Shown here: piece after piece, positions 34,294-46,300 of the stretch
Position numbering within the stretch: the stretch's first letter is position 1
Layout of the letters: each line of letters begins with the position of its first letter
Origin: Trichosphaerium sp. ATCC 40318
Lineage: Eukaryota > Discosea > Flabellinia > Trichosidae
NCBI GenBank assembly: GCA_038496445.1
Contig: JALMLS010000271.1
Span: 124,001-188,000 of the forward strand
Direction: 5' to 3'
DNA: 64,000 bases
Made by a program: the position numbers and the translations under genes
Notes under the pieces: model-generated
Told to the model about the DNA's origin: nothing
The model's database searches: none
The model's input: the letters and a program-made list of their open reading frames with translations, nothing else

Positions 34294-35790
34294 TGTAGTT
34301 GACTTGAAGTTTTTCAAAAAGTCAAATATTACTCCACAACCACAGAAGCATACAATGAAATTAAAGGACATCTATTTCTTGTACTTAAAAAAACTACTAG
34401 AAAAACATGAGCGACTATTGAAGCAGTGTAGAATATGTTAGAAGTAACATTTTATTAAAAAAAAACAACGCAACTACCTTAATCATCAGTTGTAGAACCC
34501 GAAGATAGCAGTTGAGGGCCCTTAGGAAGCAAGCTCCTGGAGGCCAAGTCCAATGGCAGCCAAAGCTTGATCTTCTACATCAAAGCCTTGAGCCAATTTC
34601 GATGGCAGCCCACCTCAATGAGACGGATACTAGAATACACTGTGCACTAGACCTTGCTACCCAACTCTTACATCAAGTCACGATGTGTTGGAAGATAAAA
34701 TTGCCTTCTTGTGTGTACTCTATTATATCATACTCATTGTACAGCCGTTGTTTTTTTATGAAAGAAACCTCGATCTCTTTCACATTAATATGGAAATACA
34801 ACAATACTTTTATGCACAACATGTTATCCAAAAAATAAATTGTGGGATAGAGTTCACAGAAATATCCACTAATAATACTCAAATATGGATAATGCACACT
34901 TTGAAATGCTCACAAAGCCTTGTGAGACCTGTTTACACGTGTGAGAACCGTTGGCAATGTGTTGTTTCGCCAAACGTGCAACAAAACGATTTTCCCTTTT
35001 TTTATGCTCTAATGTGCACTAAAAGTTGATTGTAGTGTAGTACGGCTATTATGGTGTGAAATTTGCTCTTTTCAACACTTTTTCATGTTGTAGTGTAATA
35101 CTAGAAAAGAGAATCAAGAGATGTGGCGAGAATTTTGTGGGCAAAGCCTCAAGAGTACCTCAAATAATCGCCTTAAAACCACCTGTTTACCCAAAGTTGT
35201 TTATGTACTATGACTTGGTGGGTTTGGCCCTCAGAACTCCACGATTGGAGATAAATTTAAGGAAAGAACAGCGACAAAGCTCTTGCTCAATAGCTGGTTC
35301 ATTCTGACATTTTGTTTTCTACGTAGTGCTGAAAGGATTCTTTGCTAATAGTGAACGGCTGTGTGGTACCAACAGATATACAACTTCTTGGCTCTAAGTC
35401 GAATCGATAAAAGATAACAAATCTGGTGATTAGTTCGTCATAGTTCGTCATTAAGTTAAACGTTTCATAGATTGCATTACTGAAAACAGGTTTCTAATGT
35501 CAACACATCATGGATATCATGTCTATGTTGTACAAAAGAACGTTTCATTATTTTGATGTTCGGAGAAACTCTATTATAATCCATCCTTTTTGGGACGTAT
35601 CGCGACATCATCTAACCAAACTAAGAAATTATAATAAATTACTCCAAATCTTCTTCACAGGCCCTGATGTTGCCTCAACACTATTATGTTGTGCACACTT
35701 TTGGTGTTTTCGTTCTTTGATTTTGGCATTTTTGGAAATAGTTTGTGTAGCTACAGCAGAAGGAACTATTTGAAGACAGGGAAACCTGCA
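34294..35790. other. Region without a supported gene
   Basis: 1.5 kb. On the minus strand 34613-34522 reads GGLPSKLAQGFDVEDQALAA and stops after LQELAS; it could be a last exon, but no upstream exon was found. Plus-strand ORFs at 34685, 35056 and 35510 show no domains. Confidence 0.25.
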
Positions 35791-38700
35791 ATGAAGTTTT
35801 TATTATACAACTACGCCATAGCGACGTTTTTATTCTTTTTCGCATCAAATGTGTACGGTAAAGCTGTAACAACTTGCAGAGTTAACGTAGAAGACAACAT
35901 AGAAAAGGGTACGACACGATTAGAGCGTTTGGTTTGAAAATTTTAAAAAAAAAGTTTGAACAAAACTATGTCGTTCGCCACTGTTCCTTCTTTTTAACCG
36001 AATAAATCACCTGTGACGCTCATAAACCGCCTATTTGTAGTTTTTGAAGCTACAACACATACACCATGGCTATTAAATCAAACAAATGGAGATCTGCACA
36101 TACTATACGTGCGTAAGGACGACAATTACCGTGATGCTTGCTTCCATTTACGAAGATACCTTGGCGAATGCAATCTCGAAACAACACCAGCAGAAGTAGT
36201 ACAAATATGGTACGATACGTCGCCTACCAATCCCACATTCACCGCAAGCAGTGACAGTTTAAAAAAAAACATCCAAAAGAAGGAATGTGACGATGTTCAT
36301 AAAAACTCACTTGATGTTCTTTAGGTGCCCTGAGGATACAACTACCTGGGATAGTGAATTTTTTAGACCATATCACATACATTATGCTACTTTTATTGAT
36401 AATAATACAATACACGTGTTGTATGATACTGGAGAAGATAGCTTAGCTATTGCTGAACCCTACTTTACTTTTCGCTCTGGAACTCTTATTATTGGTGGTA
36501 ACTATACTGATGATGTTGAGATATTTAGATCACACAAAGTATGGTTGTACGTGAACAAAACGATTAACTTGAATTTGCATTACCAAGTGAAAACAGTAGT
36601 GCTTTCTTCTAGCCGGATTTTCTGTGCCTTTTTTTTTTTGACAAGTTCCTAATGTTAAGCGTATGACATATGAGCAATAATGCTTAAACCCGCTTGTAGG
36701 AATACTGTAAGCTCTTTTTTTAACATACATCAGTCATTTTAAAACATGTGATTTCTTAGTACTTGCTACCAATATCTCTTCTTTTTTTTTTCTGATTTGT
36801 TTCTTTTTTTAGTGATGCATTCGACTTTATAGAGCCCATCCCTTTTCAACAAAGAATGAGCATATCAACGACTAATATACCAAAAGAGTTTTATGTAGTA
36901 TACGCATACCCTAACACAACAAATCCCGATGACGTCAATTTCAAATTTGAAGATTTTAACACTATTTATGTTACAAAATACGTGAATGGCTCAAGGGTTG
37001 AAGAAGCACTTATAATAGATTCTGAAAATCTTGGAGTAGCGTCTACAGATATAGTTGTTTCTAATGATGTAGTTACAGTATTGTGGAAAACAAACAAGAG
37101 CGATGAATCAATATTCAAAATGAACCAATATGATAGCAATGATTTCACATTGTTTACTGAGAAACGTGATTTTCTAGACTTCCAACCTGCCTACCCAACT
37201 TTCCATTTTGAAGTTAAAATAACACACATGATATCTTTGAACAGCGACGCTGTTATTTTATGTACATTATCATTTAACATAGTTGAAAAAACTCACTTTT
37301 TTTATCTAGCTATTGCATCTTCAAACTACACTTTGTTTGGTGTTCTATTGGCACCTTTAACAAATATTGCTACTATCTTTCGCATCAACGTATCTAATAG
37401 CGTAGATTGGCAGATAATTGGAGACGAGCCAATCTTGGCAGAGCTATTTAACGGTATAACAGACGTTGTTGGGCTAGGCAAGTTGTTTTTGAAGAAATCT
37501 TCTTAAACACAGTTTTAATGGTCTTGTTTAGGCAACTCTATTCTGTTTCCATTACGCACTGCACTATGACTTTTATACACAGTTTGATCCTGCCACTCGT
37601 ATAGGCATACCTTTTTTGATAAATTTTAATGAGACAGCTGTTGTTGAGAGTATAGACGTTGCCCCTAATGATCTGTTTGGAGGTTCAAACCTTGAGCAAA
37701 GAGGAAGTGCGTTTCTAACTTGTTCCATCTTTTTTGACTTTAATCTCATCTTGTAGGTGGACTTTCTGGTATAGCAACAAGTGACGATGATCTAGTAGTG
37801 GTATTCACCTTTAAATTTCAAGCGACTGGAATAGCACAATTTCATTTTGATGTGTTCATGGAATTCTTTGATTGTGAGTACCCTCTTTTATGCACAAATA
37901 GAAAAAAAACCATACGTATTCTCTTTCTTTATTCTGTCATGGGTTTTTTACTTACTTGGCTTTCTAGTTAGAGAGGAAATATTACCAATTGCGGAAATAG
38001 AAAAACCTGCAGGTACCTGCCGTTGTTGTGGTTAATTTACTCTAACTTGCTTTTTATAGTGCAGTCATCAATCATCATTACTGTTGTAGTTGTGGTTGTA
38101 GTGCGTATTATAGTACTTGTCATATTGCTAGTTATCCTCTTTTGTAATTGCGCTGTTTCCAAGAATGGTATAAACTAAAGCGTTCAGCTGTTGCAAATTT
38201 CTAATACTTTTCATCTTTAGTCATAGTTCCAGACTATTATGGGTCAGCTCTTGGTGACACTGTTACCTTAGAAACAGTTTACGGTCCAAAAGTTAACAAA
38301 AAAAAGATAGGAATGACAGAAGAAACGCTAACTGAGCTATCTTTGCCTTTCTCTGAAGTTGTCTTGAAGGAAGAGCTCGGCTCTGGGAATTATGGGATTG
38401 TATACAAAGGGTACGCATCACCAGAACTTGATTTGGTCTTAACAACAAACACACAGAGAATGGAGAGCTACAGAAGTAGCAGTAAAGAGTGGTATATCAA
38501 TCGTAGATGATGCCCTTGATGAGTTCTTAACAGAAGCTTATCTCATGAGCAAAATGAAACATCATAGGCATGTCACACAAATGTACGGTATAGTACTTCA
38601 TGCCAGTATGACGGCCATAGTAATGGAGTACGCCTCATGATATATTTGACTTTAAAAAAAAAAACCTATATTAAGATAACAAACAAAAAGGTTCTTGGCT

Positions 38701-39490
38701 GGTGGATCGTTAGATACAAGGCTTTTTAATGATGAACTAGCTATGTCCCTAACAGGAAGAATCAAAATATTATCAGGGGTGTCAAGAGGTGTCTTACATA
38801 TTCACAAAGAGAGCATTGTTCATAGGTAAACATAACGACGTTCCAAAATGTGGATTTTTTGCTAACTTTTTTTTAGAGATCTTGCAGCACGTGCGTTGTT
38901 TTCTTCTTCCTATTGTTATATGGTATTGATTACGCTTAGGAAATATTCTTTTAAGCGCCTCAGGAGTACCAAAAGTGTCCGATTTTGGATACTCTAGGAA
39001 TATAAAGAAAGGGAAGCTGGGTCGTACAAAGGCAAAACAAGGTCCCATCAGGTTGCTTCAAATAAATTGCTGGACAAGTATCTTTGACTAATCGCCATCA
39101 CAAGGTGGATGGCGCCTGAAAGTATAGGAGAAAAACTATACTCTAACGCAACAGATGCCTGGATGTTTGGTTGCGTTATATACGAGTGTATGGTATGTCA
39201 AACTCACTATGTCTAGTTAGTGTTAATTGCTATCTAGGAAAGAGTCGAACCTCATGCTACAGGAGACATACTAGTAACAGCAGTTTCAATACGGGACAAG
39301 GTGAGTATTTAGTGGATATTTATGTGTTTGAGACTCAAATGTTGATTTGCAAAAGGGGTTACATCCAATACTCTCAGACGATACACCAGACTGGCTTATA
39401 GAATTGGCAAAGTCTTGTTGGAGCTTAGACTCCGAACAAAGACCTACATTTGAAGAAATAGCAGAAGTATTCTCCAATCAAGGCTACTGA
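35791..39490 (+). CDS. Single-pass receptor protein kinase, tyrosine-kinase type
   Basis: Signal peptide MKFLLYNYAIATFLFFF at 35791. The ectodomain of roughly 500 residues is spread over several exons (36041-37870), with many beta-type segments such as GDLHILYVRKDDNY, HVLYDTGEDS and NTIYVTKYVNG, and several N-glycosylation sequons. One hydrophobic span lies at about 38060-38150 (IITVVVVVVVV...). The cytoplasmic kinase has GSGNYGIVYKG, VAVKSG, the loop HRDLAARNILL (assembled across two introns at about 38820-38941), SDFGYSR, RWMAPES and a C-lobe ending CWSLDSEQRPTFEEI. The AAR-type catalytic loop and RWMAPE are marks of tyrosine kinases rather than Ser/Thr kinases. The αF position reads AWMFG instead of VWSFG. 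The ectodomain is not recognised; ligand unknown. Confidence 0.8.
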
Positions 39491-40363
39491 AATTAGACCA
39501 CAAACAAATCATTAATTTCAATTGTAAATATTCACTACCAACAAGCGTTTTTCTAATGCTTATAACTGCAATATAATGACTCTACAACATGTCTGTTGGA
39601 AACTCACTCTCTAGCAATTCAGTCTCATAAATGACATAAGAATGACGTGAAAGTTTCTGTTGTGTCATTTCTGCACTACTGCGTGTTATCTCCGAGAATC
39701 TAATGTGATTTTATACGCCCACTGGTAAATGACTACTTTGTAAGAGTTCCTAACTTTCATTGTATCAAAGCGCTGTCTGCTAGGAGGTTTTTGTTTTCGG
39801 GGCTTTTATTTGATCTCAGCCGTATCAATAGGTACAAGCGTCAAGTGGTATGAGGAGAAAGATACCAACACCAATACATGTAAGGTGCCTTTTTTTTACC
39901 CAAGCATGTTCCACAGCAAAAAATGAAAATTACTGCGTTGACGATTGACAAAAACACAAAAAATATTAAACCAACATAGAATTGTGTATTTTTGTGATTC
40001 ATTTGTTTGTTTGACCTAAGGAACGCAATTTAGTATAGCATGTATTTTACAATATTTTATGTCACACACGTGTTTTTCACTTTTTGAGGTTTTTTTTGTA
40101 GAAAATAGCCACAGTGAACATTTGCGAAATTTCGAAACTGTGTCTAGTATTTATAACAGAGGATATAACAAATGGTTGTGTATAGCTACATAAGGTTCGA
40201 TATCTCGGAGGCTCGCAAAGCCCGTTGAATCTGAAGATGTGAATGAGTCATAAACAAGACAAAACTGTGAGGTTACGAATAGGTAATGAACGTAAACTAT
40301 GTTAAGTACTAACTACATGATTAAGTCTATACATGTACAGAACATTCGAATCAAAAACACAAG
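39491..40363. other. Intergenic
   Basis: No coding signal. Contains one CACGTG near 40068 and no repeat that I could find. Confidence 0.3.
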
Positions 40364-42304
40364 ATGAACTACACAACTTTCATTATTGCGTTTCTGTCTT
40401 TATTTATCGCATATTCACTCTCACAAGATAGTAATGCGTTTATTACCACTATAGCACGTACTATTGGGTTCGAAATACGACGCATAGATGATCCAACGAA
40501 CGTTGTACAAAGTACTGTGTCTTCACAACAATAACTGTTCTAACGAATTTAGCATGTGACGGTCCTGATATTGGTGTACCAATTTCACTGTCTTATTTAC
40601 CGTCGACACATACAGTATTTGCAAAAGTCGATAGTAGACTATTACAAGTAGATCCACGCACGTGTGAAGTAAAGGTACAAACGAAACAATTCTGATTTAA
40701 GCGAGACATACCCGCCTTAATACCAAAAAGTTAATTATTTATGATAGCATTCCTGTTTTCTGAGCACTTCTTTTCGGGCCATTGCCATTGACAAGACTAC
40801 ACAAATATTATATGGGTATACAAGCAGTGGGTCTATTGTTCAGATAGATACGACAGATTGTTCAATTTGTCATTTTTGTGAAGTAGATGTTTTCCCTGGA
40901 TCAGGTGCTGGGAGTGCGTTGTGGAAAGAAGTGTATATTGTTGCTTCTAACTTGAGTATTTAGTTGAGATAGTTGGAGATAATTTATACGTTTCTGGCTC
41001 CCGAGACGGAACAATCGCTATAGTACCCTTAACAGGACCTTCATCTTGTGTGGTGTCTCAAAGAGTGAGCTTTCCACCAGGATCTATAGTCAGTGGAGGT
41101 ACTTGTCTTTTTTGTTTTCTAATGTTTTGAATACTCTTCAATGATTGATGGTACTCTAGAATTGACAGCAATCTCAGATAATGAAATCATTATCAGTACT
41201 TTTTTCAATTATTTTTCTCTGGACATTTCTTCATCTACGATTACTGCGATTACAACATCATTACCCCTATTTTTTGCCGGCTTTTCTTCTTTGGTTTTTG
41301 AAGGAACATTGCCTCCTCCAGATGACACAACAATGCCTCCTACAACAATCATACCAACACCTCCTCCAACAATAGCTCCTCAAGGTGGTGTGATTGACGT
41401 TCTAATCGCATCAAAGGGAGAAGGGGTAATAGGATTTGACTACAGACTACTGTCAAACACAGATGAAATTGTTGGGTGTACGACTAATGTTATACTTGCT
41501 AATCTTTGCTAATAGTCTATTTATAGCTTGTGATAATCCAGAACTGGGTAGCTACGCAATTGCTTTGGAGTATAGTGCTGTACTTGATAGAGTACTATAC
41601 ATTAACTTAAACAGAAGAATATTCTCAATCAATCCTTACACATGTCAGATTGTACGATAAAGACATGTTTAACATAAAACATCACATACTATTAGGATAA
41701 AACTTGTATTGTTACTGCTTTCTCTTTTGGATTGATGGTAGATAAAGAGACAGGAAAGATATACGGAGAGAGTACAGGACCACTGGTTTATGAAATAGAT
41801 TTAGAAAACTGTAAATTAACACCTCATTGTGGTGACCAAACAACATCAGCTGCATCAGGCATGTTAAATAACCATTGTGTCACGTGACTTACATAAAACA
41901 GGTGAAATAGTAGACGGTGTTCTTTACTCTGCTCAACGTACACTTACAGCTGCACCAAACTTTCGATCTGGATCATGTACGCCACAACAAACTATAACTG
42001 CTCTAGATGGATGTGACATTAGAGGTAAGCTTTTTTTTTGCAAAAGTGCTATTACCTAACCTGCTAATTACCTTGTTAATTAGGTTTAACGTCAATATCA
42101 ACAAGCACTTTGGTTGCTTCTTGTAGTGATAGAAGATATATTTCAATTGATATTGCAACTTTTGATGTTACAGTGTTGGCAACAAATTTACCTTTAAGCG
42201 AAGGTATATCTGCATTTAATTTCAACCCACCTCCTCCACCAGTAGTACCAGCATTTTTTGATAGAGAGCGTTGTTTCAGACGATTGTCAGAAGAAATAAT
42301 GTAA
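40364..42304 (+). CDS. Secreted protein with duplicated, possibly beta-propeller domains
   Basis: Signal peptide MNYTTFIIAFLSLFIAYS. After the first intron (donor about 40515) the chain reads CDGPDIGVPISLSYLPSTHT and LLQVDPRTCEVK. A later segment repeats the pattern: CDNPELGSYAIALEYSAVLD and IFSINPYTCQIV. Both are preceded by an IGFEIRRI / IGFDYRLL strand. The halves are joined by a Pro/Thr-rich linker (TTMPPTTIIPTPPPTIAPQ, about 41330-41380). This duplication and the strand-rich pattern fit a propeller-like repeat protein. The C-terminus (PPPPPVVPAFF...) has no membrane span, so it is probably secreted. It lies downstream of the receptor kinase in the same orientation. Exon borders in the middle (40680-41140) are uncertain. 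Confidence 0.6.
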
Positions 42305-43348
42305 ACACACGAGAGCTGTTAATAAAAGTTTAAACTTCTTAATGCTGACTTTTTGGTCAATCGTGTTTTCTACCATGTACATTTTCATTTAAAACTGGGA
42401 CATTTTTATTTGGGCTAAGAACTTTTGTATTGAATACCTTACACCATAACTACAAATGCTAGCTGAAAAGAAAAGTTTGGACAAGATCATAAAATTATGA
42501 GTTTTCTGGGACGATTTTGTCGGCAACGTCCCTGTAAAAACAGCCTATTACCATTTCTTAGTACAACAAAAGGGCTTAGGTGATTGTAGGTGCCTATAAA
42601 ACTCAAAATTTTATGCTTTAAATGAACCCGACATACAATGATTTATTTAACAAGTTTTGGGTGTCTTTACGTTGAAACAATTGTTCAAGTTTTTACAAAT
42701 GGGAAAGGAGAAGTTCAACTAACTTATTTCCATGTTCGTGTGTATAAATGTGGATCGTGATACAAGACAACAGCTTGAGAGCTTAAAAAACTAGCCCAAA
42801 AACTAATAAGACACTGTTTTAACTTCGGGTGGATATAAATATATATCCATGTTGTAGATTTATCAAAGTGAGCTCCCTTGGAGCTTTCGTCAATTTTTGA
42901 AATTACTTCTTTGGAACTTCCTTCAATGAGCCCCAAACCGCCTTCATTAGTCTTACCATCCATTTTCCATCGTCTGATATTACGTACGCGATGGCGTAGA
43001 GCAATTTGGGCAATTCTTGATGTATTTCCTGTGTTAGCGACTCCTGTTAGTCGAAACACGTTGGTTATGATGGAGAAGTAACGTACGTAGCATTTGTGTT
43101 ATATAAAGTTGTCTGAGTTTAATTGACTGAAAAAGACTGAGTTCAGCTTCAGTGAATGTACTACTACTAGTGTTCTATCTTTGTGCCAGTTGTATCTACA
43201 AAGACTAGTTACAAAACAAGTCCGTTATTAGGAAGACCTTAATACAAAGAACATTTAAAACCAGGTACATATTCGACATGGAACTGTAAGATGATGAACA
43301 ACTTTTTATTTTGACTTAAGTTGTTGGTTTTTTTTTTCTTGTTCACAT
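42305..43348. other. Intergenic with hairpin
   Basis: Contains the inverted repeat at 42488-42615. A minus-strand frame at 43059-42724 (IAQIALRHRVRNIRRWKMDG...) looks somewhat protein-like but has no ATG and is closed upstream by a stop, so no gene is called. Confidence 0.3.
42488..42615. repeat. 18-bp inverted repeat around a 92-bp loop
   Basis: CATAAAATTATGAGTTTT (42488-42505) pairs with AAAACTCAAAATTTTATG (42598-42615) with one mismatch. The loop contains a second small stem, GGGACG...CGTCCC (about 42508-42532). Could be a short MITE or a structured transcript; no target-site duplication was noticed. Confidence 0.6.
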
Positions 43349-46300
43349 TTATATCTTGTCTTCTTTCACCTCATCATCGCTGCTATTATTATCATGTTTT
43401 ACTTTACTACGTTTACGAAAAGGAGATTTCTTTCCTTCGCTGGAAGCTTTTGGCTTCTTTTTCTTGCTTCGTTTTTGAGTTACAGGCGTTTTGTCAGAAC
43501 GTCCTTTTTTACTACTTGTACTGCTATTGCTTTTTTTAAGCTCTTCAATAGGAACATCATCATCACTGCTCTTATTCGTTTTATCCAATACAGTAACCTT
43601 GCATTCGTTGTATGTTACAGCATGGTTAAGCTTCTTTTGGACTTTAAACCAAGACTAACTCTGTAAGACAATAACAAAGGAAAAAAAATTTGAAAGGAAA
43701 AAAAATTAAAGTGAAGAACGTACCTCTCTTACAGTAAATGAATACTTGCCATACCAAGATTTTTCAAAGCTTATAGTAACAGATTCATCTTGTGATACAA
43801 ATCCCTCTATAAAGTAGATTTTGAGGATAGGAGATCGCTGTAATTCAGAGAAAAATAAGTGGTTTTTTATTGAAAATCGTGCCTTTATTAATGCTCGCAT
43901 AGGACACCCAACCGCTTATATTGAGGAAAGCAGTTAACTTAAATGTTGCAACATCGCCTGGATTAATAATTGTAGAAGGTGCTTCAGAGAGCCAGTTTCC
44001 TTGAAACAAACAAGTCAGCCTTTGAAGAAAAAAAATCAAACAATCTTCACTTTGTGTTATTTTACCTTTTTGAAGTTGCCAGTTGATACGCTTCAATACC
44101 TTTGTACTCTTATTCTCAATTTTGATCTCAATGTATCTACGGACACGTCTTATTTCTTTTGTTTCATCTAATTGTTCTTCTCGATCTATACACATGATGT
44201 TACGTCTCCAACAACCCAACAATTTCTTTATCCAAACTAAAAAATACGTACCAGTTTTGTATCGTCTAACTTCTGTGTGAATGGCATCTATTGCTCTTGA
44301 AACACCTTTTTGTTTGGCTATTTGAGTTGCTATCATTGTTAATTAGTTACACTTGGAGGACAGATTCCAAATAGCCAAAAATGAACTAAAACTGTTTTGG
44401 TTTTTTATGTACCAAACGATGCACATCTTGCAGCCATTTCCTTGTTGCCAACAAGCTTCATAATAGATTCTTTAAACCTCTTTGCATTCACACGTTTAAT
44501 AGGAAGTGGAGATATACCCAAGCCCATCTTATAGACCTAAAAACAGCTTTAAGATGCGAATCCATCAAAAAAAGTTTAATAATTCCGTACACGGCTTCCC
44601 CAAAACATTTGGTCTCCAAAGAAAGGAACAACCATTGTTGGTACACCAGCTCTGTTAAAAAATTAGTACAGGTGCTTTAAGTCAATTTATAAGGTGGGTA
44701 TATACCTAAGACCTGCTGCTACAGTACCAGCGCCGCCATGGTGAACAACACCGGCCATTTGAGGGAATAGCCAGTCATGAGGTACACGTTCAAGCAAGAA
44801 AACATTATCAGGTTTTTTAATACCTTCACCAATACCACCCCATCCTAAGAAGAGTTAGTTACTAAGAGGTAGCTGTTCAACATTGATTTGACAAACAAAA
44901 TTTCCGGAAACTTTTGAGAAAAAAAAAAGTAAACGTTTTTTGGGGTTTTTTTTTACCTTGTATCATAACAGCTCGTTGTCCACTTTCTTCCAAAGCAGTA
45001 TAAATAGCGTTGGTAAGTCCATCAGGATCACCTACTGTGATAGAACCGAATCCAATGTAAATAGGTTTTGGTTTTTTAGAAATAAACTCAACAAGCTTTG
45101 GATCAGGTTTCCATGTGCTGTAATATATTTAGTTGACTTTAAAGTACTGTTTTAACATACCTCGGACTATCCAAGAAAAAATAACCACAAACGTGAATAT
45201 GTGGACCCCAATCACTCGGTTTTGGAACTGTGTTAAAAAGTAAGAATAAAACAGGAATTGGGGGGTTTTCAAAGCCTGGGCGAAACGTACCTATAAGAGG
45301 ACTGAAGCAGTACACAAATGGTACTTTACGATCATGTGCAAGACTAGATCCACCGAATCTGATCTCAGGTAAATCAATTGCTTTACGGAATTTATTAATC
45401 TTAGTGCGAAGAGGCTAAAGAAAAAAACCAAAAAAGTCAGTATCTTGAAGCTCCTACGTTTTGTGTTTTTCAAGTTAGTACCTGCCACATCCCTTGTTCT
45501 TCAATGAGTAAATGAGAGGAATAATTGTAAGCTGGGTTATCAAGGTTTTCAACATACCCAAAGGCCTACAAAAGTAAAGTAAATCAAAAGCAATTTCGGA
45601 GGTTTTTTAAAGAGGTTATCAACACTTACATTAGGATATGCCCTAGTACGACTCCAAGGCATAGTAAAGGAGTTGATGATAGGTATCTAAACCAAAAATT
45701 AGAAATATTGCAGAGAACAACAGCAGGACGTCTGTGAAAAGACGAAAAAACCAGAAAAAACCTGAAACTGAATGAGGCTATAACACTTACCTGAAGGCGT
45801 TCTGCAATATGAACACCAGCGAATGCAGGTGGATTTTGTATGATTAAATCACAATCCTCTTTGCATGCATCCCAACAAGACATGCAGAGATCATAGATAA
45901 ACTGTAAATATCTAGGTAAATCCTTTTTCACAAAGTCTAGACTGATGACACTAGTATTCACCATAAAATCCATTAAATCTCTTGGATCACCTATAAAATA
46001 ATAAACCATAAGATGAGGGTTTACCAAACAAAGTTTCAAGAATATAGGGTGAAGATAGAAAAACATACCAGCTAAAAGTTCAAAATCGACTTTCCATTTT
46101 TTACAGAAATCTCTATGTGCTTCATGTGTCACAATAGTCACTTTATGACCTACGTAGAATACCTGTATTAGCAAGGAATACTATACGAAACTTTAAAAAG
46201 AGTATCAACACTTACCATGGTCAATCATCTGCAAGGCTAATGCGACATAAGGTTGAACATCGCCTCTACTTCCGACAAGAAGAATTTTCACCTTCATCGA

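Noticed and set aside
42724-43059. 111-codon minus-strand ORF
   Set aside because: No ATG, an in-frame stop just upstream, no domain and no splice partner found.
43845-44336. Separate gene starting MIATQIAKQKGVSRAID
   Set aside because: The segment aligns with the normal C-terminal helix of the sterol glucosyltransferase and splices in frame from CASF; treated as part of that gene.
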